The notes beneath the pieces are model-generated. The model did no database searches. It was given only the letters and a program-made list of their open reading frames with translations, and was not told where the DNA came from. The translations under genes were made by a program, and so were the position numbers. This document shows positions 26,774-35,909 of a stretch of DNA of 51,741 nucleotides, one piece after another; position 1 is the stretch's first letter, and every line of letters begins with the position of its first letter. This DNA is from Acidobacteriota bacterium. GTDB taxonomy: Bacteria; Acidobacteriota; Terriglobia; UBA7540. The stretch covers positions 1 to 51,741 of the forward strand of contig JAKAWG010000030.1 of the NCBI GenBank assembly GCA_021817045.1, in the 5' to 3' direction.

Positions 26774-29380
26774 TTACGCCCACGCGATCAGGCCGCTTAG
26801 GAAGGGTTCGGCCATGTCGGGATGGTTGGGGCGCACGCGAATCGTAAAGCCGTGTAGTCCGCTTTGGGTGCATGGGCTCACAGCTTCGAAGGTGGTGCTG
26901 TTGCCGTCCTGGCCCGCCACCTTCATTACGACGGAAGCGGCATCCGCGATTTCACCCGCCGCGTCCAGGCGACCCAAATAAAGTTCGACAGCCACGTCTT
27001 CGGCCGTCAGCGAGCCTAGGTGAACTCGTGCCTGCACTCGTATTTCTCCTCCCACTTGCAGATCGCTGTCCGGACCTCGGTCAACGCTCTCGATCCTCAC
27101 GTCGGACCATTGCCGGCGCAGGCGGGCCATCCAGGCAGCAAGCGACCGGGCGCGAGCGGCTCCTTGCGCTTCCAGCTTGGAGTATTCCTGGTGAGCTTTG
27201 ACATAGAACTGGCAGGTGTAGTCTCGAACCATGCGATTCGTATTAATGAAGGGGCAGAGGTTGGCGATTGAAGCTTTCATACGCTCGATCCATCTCCGAG
27301 GCAGCCGATCCGGCCCGCGGTCATAGAAGGTGGGAATGACGTCCCGCTCAAGGACGTCGTAGAAAGCCTCCGCCTCCACCTGATCCTGGTAGTTGGGGTC
27401 ACTGTACGTCTCACCCTTTCCGATGGCCCAGCCCAAGCCGAGGGCTCGGTCGGAGGCCCGCCTGGACCATCCGAAGCCATCGGATTCAACCGAATCCTGC
27501 CAAACCTCATCCCACCAGCCGTCGAGCGTGCTGAGGTTTAGAGCGCCGTTCGCAGCGGCTTTCATGCCGCTCGTGCCGCTCGCCTCCATGGGGCGCAGCG
27601 GCGTATTTAACCAGACGTCGACTCCCTGCACAAGGTAGCGGGCTACGTTGACGTCATAGTCTTCCAGGAAGACGAGGTGGCGGCCGAGATCGGGCTGGCG
27701 AGTGAGTTGCGTAATCTGGCGGATAAGTTCTTTGCCTGCATCGTCGCGAGGATGCGCCTTGCCCGCGAAGATCAACTGTACCGGCTGGCCGCTCGACGTG
27801 AGAATCTTCTGGAGACGCGGCATGTCGCGCAAAATGAGGGTAGCGCGCTTGTAAGTCGCAAAGCGGCGCGCAAAGCCAATCGTAAGTGCATCAGGATCAA
27901 GGACTTCCTGGGCGGCCTCAATCTCAGCCTGAGGAGCGTTGCGACGGATTCGCTGCTGCTCGACCCGGCGCCGAGCCCAGGAAACCAAGCGCTCACGCCG
28001 ACGCTCGTGGGTGCGCCAGAGTTCTTCTGCGGGTATCGAATGCACACGGCTCCAGACGTCGTGGCTGGCAGGCTCTTCGCGCCAACTCGGCCCGAGATAG
28101 CGATCATAGAGCTGGTTCATTTCAAGCGAGATCCAACTCCGAAAGTGAACTCCGTTCGTAATGTGTCGGATTGGGATTTCGTCCGTGGGCACGCCAGGCC
28201 AGAGGGCTTGCCACATGCGGCGGCTTACCGCGCCGTGCAACCGGCTCACCCCGTTTCGGTACGACGAAAGGCGCAAGGCGAGAACCGTCATGCAGAACTC
28301 GCCTCGATCCTCCGGGCCGGTGCGGCCAAGAGCGAAAAAACTGTCCCAGGAGATGCCAAGGCGGCTGACGAAATCTCCGAAATAGCGCGTCATCTGGTCG
28401 GGGGAGAAGTAATCGTGGCCCGCTTGCACGGGCGTATGGGTGGTGAAAACCAGGCTGGCAGAAGCGAGTTCCCGCGCTTCATCGAAAGAGAGATTCCGCG
28501 TCTCCATCAAGCGGCGGACTCGCTCCAACGCCAGGAAGGCCGAGTGACCTTCATTCATGTGATACACGGTCGGCTCTACGCCCAGAGCTTCCAGAGCGCG
28601 ATACCCGCCGATGCCCAGCATAAGTTCCTGCTGGATGCGCATTTCCCGGTCGCCACCGTATAACTGTTCTGTGATGCGCCGATCTTCAGGCCGGGGATTG
28701 CGGGTTATGTTGCAGTCGAGCAGGTAGAGGGGAATGCGTCCTACCTGTGCGCGCCAAACTTGTGCAAATACCGGCCGGCCGGGGTATTCCACCTGGACGA
28801 GCAAGGGTTTGCCATCGCGGCTGACACGAGTGAGCGGGAGGTTATTGAAATCGTTGCTTTCGTACAATTCCTGCTGCCACCCGGCTTGGTTAAGGTATTG
28901 GCGAAAATAGCCCTCCTGATACAGCAATCCTACGCCCACAAGGGGAATCCCGAGGTCGCTGGCCGATTTCAGATGATCGCCGGCCAGGATGCCAAGCCCG
29001 CCGGCGAAAATCGACAAACATTCGGTGATGCCAAACTCCGCCGAGAAGTAGGCAACGGATGGGCGCTCTCCCTGGCCGCACGTTTTCTCAAACCAGGAGG
29101 AGCCGGTATCGAGATACGAATGAAGATTGCTCGAGACGCGCCGCAAGTGAGCCAGGAAGGCCTCGTCCTGCGACGCTTGTTCAAGCTTATCCTGGTCAAT
29201 CGAGCCGAGCATGAGCACAGGGTTGTGGCCGCTTCTTTCCCACAGGTCACGGTCGAGTCGGCGAAAAAGCTCGATGGTTTGGTGACTCCACGTCCAATAT
29301 AGATTGTGTGCAACCTCACGCAAGGCCTCGATGGCCGGAGGCAGCGACGGAATCACGCTGAAGGTCTTGATGGGTTTCAT
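26774..29380 (-). CDS. glgP: Alpha-glucan (maltodextrin/glycogen) phosphorylase
   Basis: An 868-residue GT35 phosphorylase that releases glucose 1-phosphate from alpha-1,4-glucan. The N-terminal DUF3417-type segment is NLYWTWSHQTIELFRRL, followed by YFSAEFGI, IFAGGLGILAGDHLKSASDLG, VYHMNEGHSAFLALERVR and the PLP-binding segment EASGTSGMKAAANG with its lysine. The C-terminal domain (about residue 750 onwards) is a beta-rich extension common in the archaeal/bacterial AglP-like group. It sits alone with no glgC or glgA nearby, so glycogen turnover is probably regulated elsewhere. It is divergent from the Hsp70-type gene. Confidence 0.95.
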   Translation of the reverse strand: MKPIKTFSVIPSLPPAIEALREVAHNLYWTWSHQTIELFRRLDRDLWERSGHNPVLMLGSIDQDKLEQASQDEAFLAHLRRVSSNLHSYLDTGSSWFEKTCGQGERPSVAYFSAEFGITECLSIFAGGLGILAGDHLKSASDLGIPLVGVGLLYQEGYFRQYLNQAGWQQELYESNDFNNLPLTRVSRDGKPLLVQVEYPGRPVFAQVWRAQVGRIPLYLLDCNITRNPRPEDRRITEQLYGGDREMRIQQELMLGIGGYRALEALGVEPTVYHMNEGHSAFLALERVRRLMETRNLSFDEARELASASLVFTTHTPVQAGHDYFSPDQMTRYFGDFVSRLGISWDSFFALGRTGPEDRGEFCMTVLALRLSSYRNGVSRLHGAVSRRMWQALWPGVPTDEIPIRHITNGVHFRSWISLEMNQLYDRYLGPSWREEPASHDVWSRVHSIPAEELWRTHERRRERLVSWARRRVEQQRIRRNAPQAEIEAAQEVLDPDALTIGFARRFATYKRATLILRDMPRLQKILTSSGQPVQLIFAGKAHPRDDAGKELIRQITQLTRQPDLGRHLVFLEDYDVNVARYLVQGVDVWLNTPLRPMEASGTSGMKAAANGALNLSTLDGWWDEVWQDSVESDGFGWSRRASDRALGLGWAIGKGETYSDPNYQDQVEAEAFYDVLERDVIPTFYDRGPDRLPRRWIERMKASIANLCPFINTNRMVRDYTCQFYVKAHQEYSKLEAQGAARARSLAAWMARLRRQWSDVRIESVDRGPDSDLQVGGEIRVQARVHLGSLTAEDVAVELYLGRLDAAGEIADAASVVMKVAGQDGNSTTFEAVSPCTQSGLHGFTIRVRPNHPDMAEPFLSGLIAWA

Positions 29381-29554
29381 AGAAAGGAAATGCTACTCCT
29401 GGCTCCGACCGTCTGACAATCTATAAATTTCCCGGCATCGGACGCGCAGGGCCCGGAGCTCAGACGTGGCTGTATGCCGCCGCTTCCGGTGCGGGGTAAA
29501 TCCGCAGCTATGAAGCCGTTTGATATACTACCGGGAGGCAGGAGCACACGGGAA

Positions 29555-31153
29555 ATGAAGCTTGGCATCGATTTTGGAACAACACGCGTTGTGGTGGCCC
29601 ACGCTGACCGGGGCAACTATCCCCTCGTCTCCTTTGAGGCTTCGGACGCTACCACGAGAGACTGGTTTCCACCGCTGGTGGCCGTAGGGAACGGCCAGCG
29701 ATTGTACGGTTGGGAAGCATGGGCAGCCCAGGAGGAACCAGGATGGACCGTTGTTCGTTCCATCAAGCGACTGCTGGCGAACAGTGGCCCACAGACACAA
29801 ATTGAGATAGCTGAACAGTCATTCCTCCTCACCGATCTTCTTTCTGAGATGGCGACCAAGCTACGCGAAAGCCTGACGGGGCAATCGAGCCTTGATATAC
29901 GCCCGAAGGAGCAGCTGGAAGTGGTGCTGGGAGTGCCTGCCAACGCTAACAGCAACCAGCGATTCCTTACGGTCGAAGCGTTTCGCGCGGCAGGGTTCGA
30001 GGTGCTGGGACTGCTCAATGAACCTTCCGCGGCTGCGATCGAGTTTGGCCACGGTCAGCGTGTACGCACTCAGAAGAAGGAAAGGGCGCGGCTGGTGGTT
30101 TACGACTTGGGCGGCGGCACGTTTGATGCTTCGCTGGTGGAAGCCATAGACGGTGAGTATGCGGTGATCGCCTCTGCCGGTAACGCAGCGTGCGGCGGTG
30201 ACGATTTTGATGAGCGGCTAGCCACCCTGGCACTGGATGAGGCGGGTGTTTGCGAGGACGAGCGCGAGGCCATGGATCAGGCCGAGGTATTTCAGCTTCA
30301 TGAGGAATGCCAGCGCCGGAAGGAGAGCCTGCACCCGAATACTCGCCAGATTGTGATCGATCTGGGACTCGTACGAGCAGGATGGCCTCAGGTCTCGGTG
30401 CCCGCAGCCAAATTCTATGAGGCCTGCCAGCCGATGGTGGCGGAGACGATTCGCATCACCGAGGAAGTCGTAGCCACGAGCACTTCCGGCGAGCAGGACG
30501 TGGTGATGCCGGAAGCGCTCTACGTGACCGGGGGAGCAAGTGAACTTCCTCTAATCGTGCGCATGTTGCGCACGACCTTCGGCCGCAGAGTGCGGCGATC
30601 CGCTTATACGCGCTCGGCGACGGCCATCGGGCTCGCCATCCACGCGGACGCTCAATCGGGTTACCGGCTCCGAGAGCAGTTTGTTCGTTATTTCGGTGTC
30701 TGGCGCGAGGGCGAAGACGGCCAAACGGTGGTTTTCGATCCGCTATTTGCAAAAGGGCTGACGTTGCCGAATCCGGATGAACCTCCGCTGTCGATCAGCC
30801 GCCGCTACTTGCCGGCTCACAACCTCGGCCATTATCGTTATCTGGAATGCTCCCGGCTGAGCGGCTGCGGGTGGCCCGACGGAGACATCACCGTCTGGGA
30901 TGAGATTCGGTTTCCATTCGACCCATCATTGCGCGGCGAGGCGAACCTGTTCCACGTGCCGGTGAAGCGCGTGGGTAACGGTACTGCAAGCGAAGTCGAA
31001 GAGAGAACATCCTGCGATTCAAACGGGATGCTGGCGGTAACCCTAACCATGGTTTCCGACGATTTCCGCCGCGAATACAAGCTGGGCCGCTGGTCAGCGG
31101 CGGAAGCGAGTGTGTCGCCTGCCAGGCTCGGCCGGCGGCGAACGAAACGGTAA
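29555..31153 (+). CDS. Hsp70-family ATPase with non-canonical C-terminus
   Basis: A 532-residue DnaK-like protein from ATG 29555, preceded by GGGAGG and AGGAG. The actin/Hsp70 ATPase motifs are present: KLGIDFGTTRVVVA (phosphate 1), LGVPANANSNQR, GLLNEPSAAAIEFG, VVYDLGGGTFDASLVE (phosphate 2) and LYVTGGASELPLI (adenosine). After about residue 375 the usual substrate-binding beta-domain and EEVD-like tail are absent; a beta-rich region with IRFPFDPSLRG and LAVTLTMVSDDFRREYKL follows. Such short Hsp70 relatives are generally not the housekeeping DnaK. No grpE or dnaJ is adjacent. Confidence 0.85.
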   Translation: MKLGIDFGTTRVVVAHADRGNYPLVSFEASDATTRDWFPPLVAVGNGQRLYGWEAWAAQEEPGWTVVRSIKRLLANSGPQTQIEIAEQSFLLTDLLSEMATKLRESLTGQSSLDIRPKEQLEVVLGVPANANSNQRFLTVEAFRAAGFEVLGLLNEPSAAAIEFGHGQRVRTQKKERARLVVYDLGGGTFDASLVEAIDGEYAVIASAGNAACGGDDFDERLATLALDEAGVCEDEREAMDQAEVFQLHEECQRRKESLHPNTRQIVIDLGLVRAGWPQVSVPAAKFYEACQPMVAETIRITEEVVATSTSGEQDVVMPEALYVTGGASELPLIVRMLRTTFGRRVRRSAYTRSATAIGLAIHADAQSGYRLREQFVRYFGVWREGEDGQTVVFDPLFAKGLTLPNPDEPPLSISRRYLPAHNLGHYRYLECSRLSGCGWPDGDITVWDEIRFPFDPSLRGEANLFHVPVKRVGNGTASEVEERTSCDSNGMLAVTLTMVSDDFRREYKLGRWSAAEASVSPARLGRRRTKR

Positions 31154-31257
31154 GCATCCATCAGTCTCCAACGGTTAGCGCACGGTTAAGACCTTGCCCG
31201 TTGCGCGGCGCTCCCAAGGAAAAACTACAGAAGTCTGCAATCACTGAAGCGGGTTGG

Positions 31258-34200
31258 CTATCGCTTGGATTCTTTGCCGTTCATCGGCAGCGCGCCGGCC
31301 GGAAGTTGCCGCCTAAGCGCCGGTATATCGGTCTTCTTCAATTGATCCCAGCGTGCCATGACGTTTGCAAAGTCGCCTTCGACTTTGGCCATCGCCGCCA
31401 TCTGGGCGTCAGTGGGTGCTGTGTCGGCCTGGCCTAGCTCACCGTAAAGCGTGTCAACCTCTCCGCTGACTTGAGTCAGCGTGGGAGGCGGAGATGGAAG
31501 GGTGCCATGACCGACCGCCGCAGCTCCACTGGCAAGTTTGTCCACCTTCTTCTCTACCGCGAGCATCTTGTTTTTGAGCGAACCCGTCGCGTGCGCTGTA
31601 AGCTTCCGAAGCTGATCACGAATCGAACGGACCTCAGCCTTTACTTCGTAGTCGCGGTCCATCATGGACGCCAGGCGCATCTCCTCTGCAAACTGCTGCT
31701 TCAATCCTGCGAGTGGAGTGTGGACTCGCGGGTCCATTTTGACCAGGAGCGGTTGCGTATAAATATGTCCGTCCACCGTCAGGCGTACCACGTAGTGGCC
31801 GGGCAGGGCGAGAGGCCCGAGCGGAACGCGCGGCGTGTCATGCGGGACAGCAGAGATAGGATAACCATAATGTTCAGCCCGTGGAGTGGAATAATGCAGA
31901 TCCCACACCCAACGGTGCATTCCGCGGCTCACCGAGAGAATTTTCGGCATGCGAATCCAGTAAAGCGGGATGTTTTGCTTCTCCAATTGCGCTTTCGTCA
32001 CGCTGGGCTTGTCCGTGCTCGAGTAGCGGCGCACCAGCTTGCCATTTTCATCGTGAATTTCAAGGATGACAGGGCCGTGGCTGGGCTGGTTCAGAGTGTA
32101 GTCGATGATGGCGCCACTAGGCGGGTTCTTGCCTGTCGGCACGTCTGGCGGAAGAGGTGTGTCGGTATTCGTATCGCGCCGAACCCGGTAAGCCATTTCG
32201 GGCTTGAAAAGCCACGCGGGCGATGACATAACCGTGGCATCGATCTGCTCGAGAGGCGTGATGTCGTCGAGAATCCAGAACGAGCGTCCGTGAGTGGCGA
32301 CGATGAGGTCGCTATCGTGAATCCAGAGGTCGCGCATCGACGTGTGGGGCAGGTTCAGTTGCAGCGATTGCCAGTGATCCCCGTCGTCGAACGAGACCCA
32401 TACGCCATTTTCAGTCCCTGCAAACAGTAAGCCTTTCTGAAGCGGGTCTTCGCGCACGGTGTCGACTGGGGCATTGTCGGGCAAGCCGTTGGTGATCTCT
32501 TGCCACGTCTTGCCGCCGTCGTGCGTCCGATAAATGTATGGGCGCAGGTCATCAATCCGGAAGCGGCTAACAGAAGCGTAGGCAGTTTCGTCGTCGAAAT
32601 ACGAAGCCGTGATTTGCGTGACCTTGCTCCACGGAGTTAGTTGCGGCGGCGTGACATTCTTCCAGTCCTTGCCCCCATTGTGTGTGACCCATATAGATCC
32701 GTCGTCGGTGCCCGCCCACAACGTGTTGACGCTCTTGAAGGAAGGCCCGAGCGCGTAGACCACACCGCGTTGTTTGGAGGCCTTCGGGTCCTTGGCGGCG
32801 AGGTTACCTAAGCTCGCGGGAACCCCATCGTGCTCGCGTGCGAGATCGCCGCTGATCTGCTGCCAGGAAACGCCACCATCGGCGGTTTTAAAGACAAAGT
32901 TGGTGGCGTAGTAAAGGACGTGCGGATCGACCGGCGAGAAGATCAAGGGTTGGGTGCGATCCCAGCGATCTTTCTGCCCTCGAAGCGGGATCGGCGTAAC
33001 ATTCTCCACCTGGCCGGTGGAAGTGAAGTATTTTGAAACGTCGTTTGTGCCGGCCCCATAGACGATATTGGGATGGAGCGGATCCGGCGCGACGTAGCCA
33101 TACTCAATCGCTCCTACCGGATGCCAGTCGCGGAAGGTGATCTCGCCGTCGTTTCCGCGGCTTGAGATGCACACTGAGCCGCTTTCCTGCTGCCCGCCGC
33201 AGACGCTATAAGGAAACGTCGAGGTTGCTTGGACGTGGTAAAGCTGCGCGGTGGGCTGATTATACCAACTGCTCCACGTGCGGCCGCCGTTGACGCTCAC
33301 AATCGCGCCCTGATCGCTCACCAAAAGGATGATGCGGGGATTGCGCGGGTTGATCCACATGTTCTGGTAGTCGTCGCCGCCCGGCGCGCCGCGGATGCCA
33401 GTCCACGTTTTGCCGCCGTCGGTGGAACGCCAGGTTACGATGCTCGTCACATAGACCACGTTCGGATTCTTGGGATCTACTTTCGGCATCGGCAAATCGC
33501 CGCCGCCAATCAGGTAGGTGGGGCGCGGGTCGGTGGTCACCCGATACCAATGTTCGCCGGAATCGTCGGAGCGATAGATTCCGAGACCCTTGCCCGATTC
33601 GTATCCGTCTTCGTGCATCGTTCCCACCATGGCATAGAGACGCGTCGGCTCGCTCCGTGCGATCGCGAGGTGGGCTTGAACGAGGTCGGTGGGAAGTCCT
33701 TGGGTGAGTTTGTGCCAGGTGTTTCCGCCGTCCGTGGACTTAAAGATGCCGCCCTCGGTGCCCTGGTACTGATTCCCGTACTCCCACGGACCTTGGCGTA
33801 CTTCCCAAAGTGTTGCGTAAACAATGTTGGGATTTGAAGGGTCGATCTCAACGTCGTCCCCGCCGGTGTTCTGGTTCACGTAGAGCACCTTCTGCCAGGT
33901 CCGGCCTCCATCCGTTGACCGGAAAATGCCGCGCTGGGTGCTGGGACCGTAAGGATGGCCTAAGACGGCCACAAAGACGCGATTCGGATCGTTCGGATCC
34001 ACCGCTAGGGCAGGAATCTGCTCTGCATTGCGAAGGCCGAGGTGCGTCCAGGTCTTTCCGGCGTCCGTTGATTTGTAGATTCCGTCGCCGACGGAGAGGT
34101 CAGGGCGCGCCAGGCCTTCTCCGCTCGCGACGTAGATGATATTGGGATCAGAAAGTGCTACTGCAATCGCCCCGATGGATTGAGTGGGTTCTGTGTCGAA

Positions 34201-34479
34201 GATGGGTGTCCACGTCCGGCCATAATCGTCCGATCTCCAGACACCTCCATCCACCTGGCCGACATAGAAAACATTGGGTTCGCTCGGGACGCCGCACGCT
34301 GCGCGTGTCCTGCCTCCGCGAAACGGGCCAATCATGCGCCAGCGCATTTCCTGATACAGCGCCTCCGGAATCTGCCGCGCAGCCGAGCTTGCGACCAGTG
34401 ACAGAGCAAATATAGAAGCCAAAAGTAAGAAGAGAAAGGAACGGAGTCGATACACGGCAGATTTCAAGAGCTCCTCCAA
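31258..34479 (-). CDS. Large exported BNR/sortilin-type repeat protein
   Basis: A 1,073-residue protein with a cleavable-looking signal peptide (SFLFLLLASIFALSLVASSA) and about ten Asp-box/BNR repeats such as KSTDAGKTW, RSTDGGRTW and RTHDGGKTW, which form blades of VPS10-like beta-propellers. The C-terminal quarter has fibronectin- or carbohydrate-like strands (GKLVRRYSSTDKPSV) and an alpha-helical end. Acidobacteria carry many such proteins, often annotated as glycosyl hydrolase or sortilin; catalytic sialidase residues are not visible, so a binding role or unknown enzyme is likely. Export through Sec is expected. Confidence 0.85.
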   Translation of the reverse strand: MEELLKSAVYRLRSFLFLLLASIFALSLVASSAARQIPEALYQEMRWRMIGPFRGGRTRAACGVPSEPNVFYVGQVDGGVWRSDDYGRTWTPIFDTEPTQSIGAIAVALSDPNIIYVASGEGLARPDLSVGDGIYKSTDAGKTWTHLGLRNAEQIPALAVDPNDPNRVFVAVLGHPYGPSTQRGIFRSTDGGRTWQKVLYVNQNTGGDDVEIDPSNPNIVYATLWEVRQGPWEYGNQYQGTEGGIFKSTDGGNTWHKLTQGLPTDLVQAHLAIARSEPTRLYAMVGTMHEDGYESGKGLGIYRSDDSGEHWYRVTTDPRPTYLIGGGDLPMPKVDPKNPNVVYVTSIVTWRSTDGGKTWTGIRGAPGGDDYQNMWINPRNPRIILLVSDQGAIVSVNGGRTWSSWYNQPTAQLYHVQATSTFPYSVCGGQQESGSVCISSRGNDGEITFRDWHPVGAIEYGYVAPDPLHPNIVYGAGTNDVSKYFTSTGQVENVTPIPLRGQKDRWDRTQPLIFSPVDPHVLYYATNFVFKTADGGVSWQQISGDLAREHDGVPASLGNLAAKDPKASKQRGVVYALGPSFKSVNTLWAGTDDGSIWVTHNGGKDWKNVTPPQLTPWSKVTQITASYFDDETAYASVSRFRIDDLRPYIYRTHDGGKTWQEITNGLPDNAPVDTVREDPLQKGLLFAGTENGVWVSFDDGDHWQSLQLNLPHTSMRDLWIHDSDLIVATHGRSFWILDDITPLEQIDATVMSSPAWLFKPEMAYRVRRDTNTDTPLPPDVPTGKNPPSGAIIDYTLNQPSHGPVILEIHDENGKLVRRYSSTDKPSVTKAQLEKQNIPLYWIRMPKILSVSRGMHRWVWDLHYSTPRAEHYGYPISAVPHDTPRVPLGPLALPGHYVVRLTVDGHIYTQPLLVKMDPRVHTPLAGLKQQFAEEMRLASMMDRDYEVKAEVRSIRDQLRKLTAHATGSLKNKMLAVEKKVDKLASGAAAVGHGTLPSPPPTLTQVSGEVDTLYGELGQADTAPTDAQMAAMAKVEGDFANVMARWDQLKKTDIPALRRQLPAGALPMNGKESKR

Positions 34480-34535
34480 GTTTCGGAATTGCGCGGGAAT
34501 GATTAGGTCTTTATGGATCGGAAGGATTCCAGGGA

Positions 34536-34736
34536 CTACTCGTCCGTGCCGCCGAATACGCGGTGGCGAAGGATATAAAGGTTGCCATCGTTCGCACGGA
34601 CTTTGAAGAACTCGTCATTCGGACCGTACCACCGGTCGAGCAACTTCTCCACCAGATAGTCCCGCCCATCGAGTTCAAATCGAACCGGCCGCTCATCAGC
34701 CTTCCACCCGGCATAACATTCTACCCGAAGCTTCAT
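34536..34736 (-). CDS. Small conserved protein of unknown function
   Basis: A 66-residue frame starting at MKLRVECYAGWKADERPVRF (ATG at 34736; an upstream TTG-type start at 34751 adds five residues). The sequence has a compact beta-strand pattern (RFELDGRDYLVEKLLDRWYG and FFKVRANDGNLYILRHR). It resembles a recurrent short Acidobacteria protein that I cannot name. It precedes the BNR gene on the same strand, so it may belong to the same transcript. Confidence 0.6.
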   Translation of the reverse strand: MKLRVECYAGWKADERPVRFELDGRDYLVEKLLDRWYGPNDEFFKVRANDGNLYILRHRVFGGTDE

Positions 34737-34848
34737 TTTCCCTCCCGCCAACGCGCCGGGACGAAAGTTGCAACAAGCGGGTGCTCTGCTACGCGTAGAT
34801 TACCAGAACGCGTTTCCGTTTGCGCTGGCGGAGGCGTCATATGGATTT

Positions 34849-34876
34849 TTGCCGCTACGAGACACCGGGTTATAAT
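34849..34876 (+). promoter_or_regulatory. Candidate sigma-70-type promoter for the LytTR regulator
   Basis: TTGCCG (34849-34854), 16 bases, then a perfect TATAAT (34871-34876). It lies about 140 bases upstream of the LytTR gene at 35017, in the correct direction. The -35 box is only half matched and no other promoter is visible in this gap. Confidence 0.45.
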
Positions 34877-35016
34877 CTGGGCTGCAATGATGGGCTTGGC
34901 GTTGTGGGACTGCTTCTTCTCATACCCGGCTACGCCGGTCGAGTGTGAAGGAACAGTGTGCGCGGGAAGCGGCGTGGCTCATCAAGACAACAGGCTAGCC
35001 GGATGGAGGTCAAGCG

Positions 35017-35802
35017 GTGCCCGAGAAGAAAATTACGGCGCTCATCGTAGATGACGAGCAACCAGCGCGGGAGGAACTCCTGTTCCTCTTGAAGGATTTC
35101 CCGGATATTGAAGTCGTAGGCCAGGCGCGAAACGGCGTGGAGGCGCTGGCTTCCATCCGCGAATTGCATCCGCAGCTTGTGTTCTTAGACGTGCAGATTC
35201 CGGGCGCTGACGGCTTTGGTGTCATCAAGAAGCTGGTGGAAAAGAAGATCCCGCTGCCTTTCTTCGTTTTTGTTACTGCCTACGATCAATACGCAGTCCA
35301 CGCCTTTGAAGTGAACGCGCTCGATTATCTCGTAAAGCCAGTTTCACGCTCGCGGCTTGGGCGCGCGGTGACCCGGGCGCGGCGACTGCTCGACACCGAG
35401 CAATCAACACAGGAGAAAATCGACCGCTTGGTCCAGATGCTCGAAAAGGACCACCAGAGCTCCCAGAAAACCAAGCTCATCGTCAAAAGCGGTGGACGCC
35501 TGCACCTGGTAGATGCTGAAGAGGTGATTTATGCGAGCATTGAGGACGGTGTCATCAGCATTGTTACCCAGGATTTCGAAGGACACTCCAATTTCCGTAC
35601 CGTCGAAGAGTTACAGGCAAGTCTTGATCCGAAAACCTTCTGGCGAGTGCACCGCTCCTACCTCATTAACGTCAACCGCATCAAGGAGGTCGTCCCGTGG
35701 TTCAAGAGCTCTTTCCAGTTGAAGATGGACGACCGCAGGCAGACCGAGATTCCCGTCAGCCGCGCACAAACCCGCAGGCTACGTGAAATCCTTAATCTGT
35801 GA
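35017..35802 (+). CDS. LytTR-family response regulator
   Basis: A 261-residue two-domain regulator. The receiver domain has IVDDEQPAREEL (acidic pocket), the phospho-acceptor Asp58 in VFLDVQIPGADG, VFVTAYDQYAVHAFEV, and the conserved Lys in YLVKPVS. The LytTR DNA-binding domain (about 150-258) contains VIYASIEDGVISIVT and TFWRVHRSYLINVNRIKEV. It begins at GTG 35017 behind GGAGGT. No histidine kinase is in the window, so the partner is elsewhere. Its position just upstream of the secretin gene suggests it may control that cluster. Confidence 0.92.
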   Translation: MPEKKITALIVDDEQPAREELLFLLKDFPDIEVVGQARNGVEALASIRELHPQLVFLDVQIPGADGFGVIKKLVEKKIPLPFFVFVTAYDQYAVHAFEVNALDYLVKPVSRSRLGRAVTRARRLLDTEQSTQEKIDRLVQMLEKDHQSSQKTKLIVKSGGRLHLVDAEEVIYASIEDGVISIVTQDFEGHSNFRTVEELQASLDPKTFWRVHRSYLINVNRIKEVVPWFKSSFQLKMDDRRQTEIPVSRAQTRRLREILNL

Positions 35803-35909
35803 TTTCCTGTCGCTCACGCGAAGGCTGCTGCAAGGTCCAGGTAAATTTCCCGTCCGTAAGATCAGGGCTCTTGCATTGTGGGGAGGCGTGCGGGATAATT
35901 CTAACGCTT

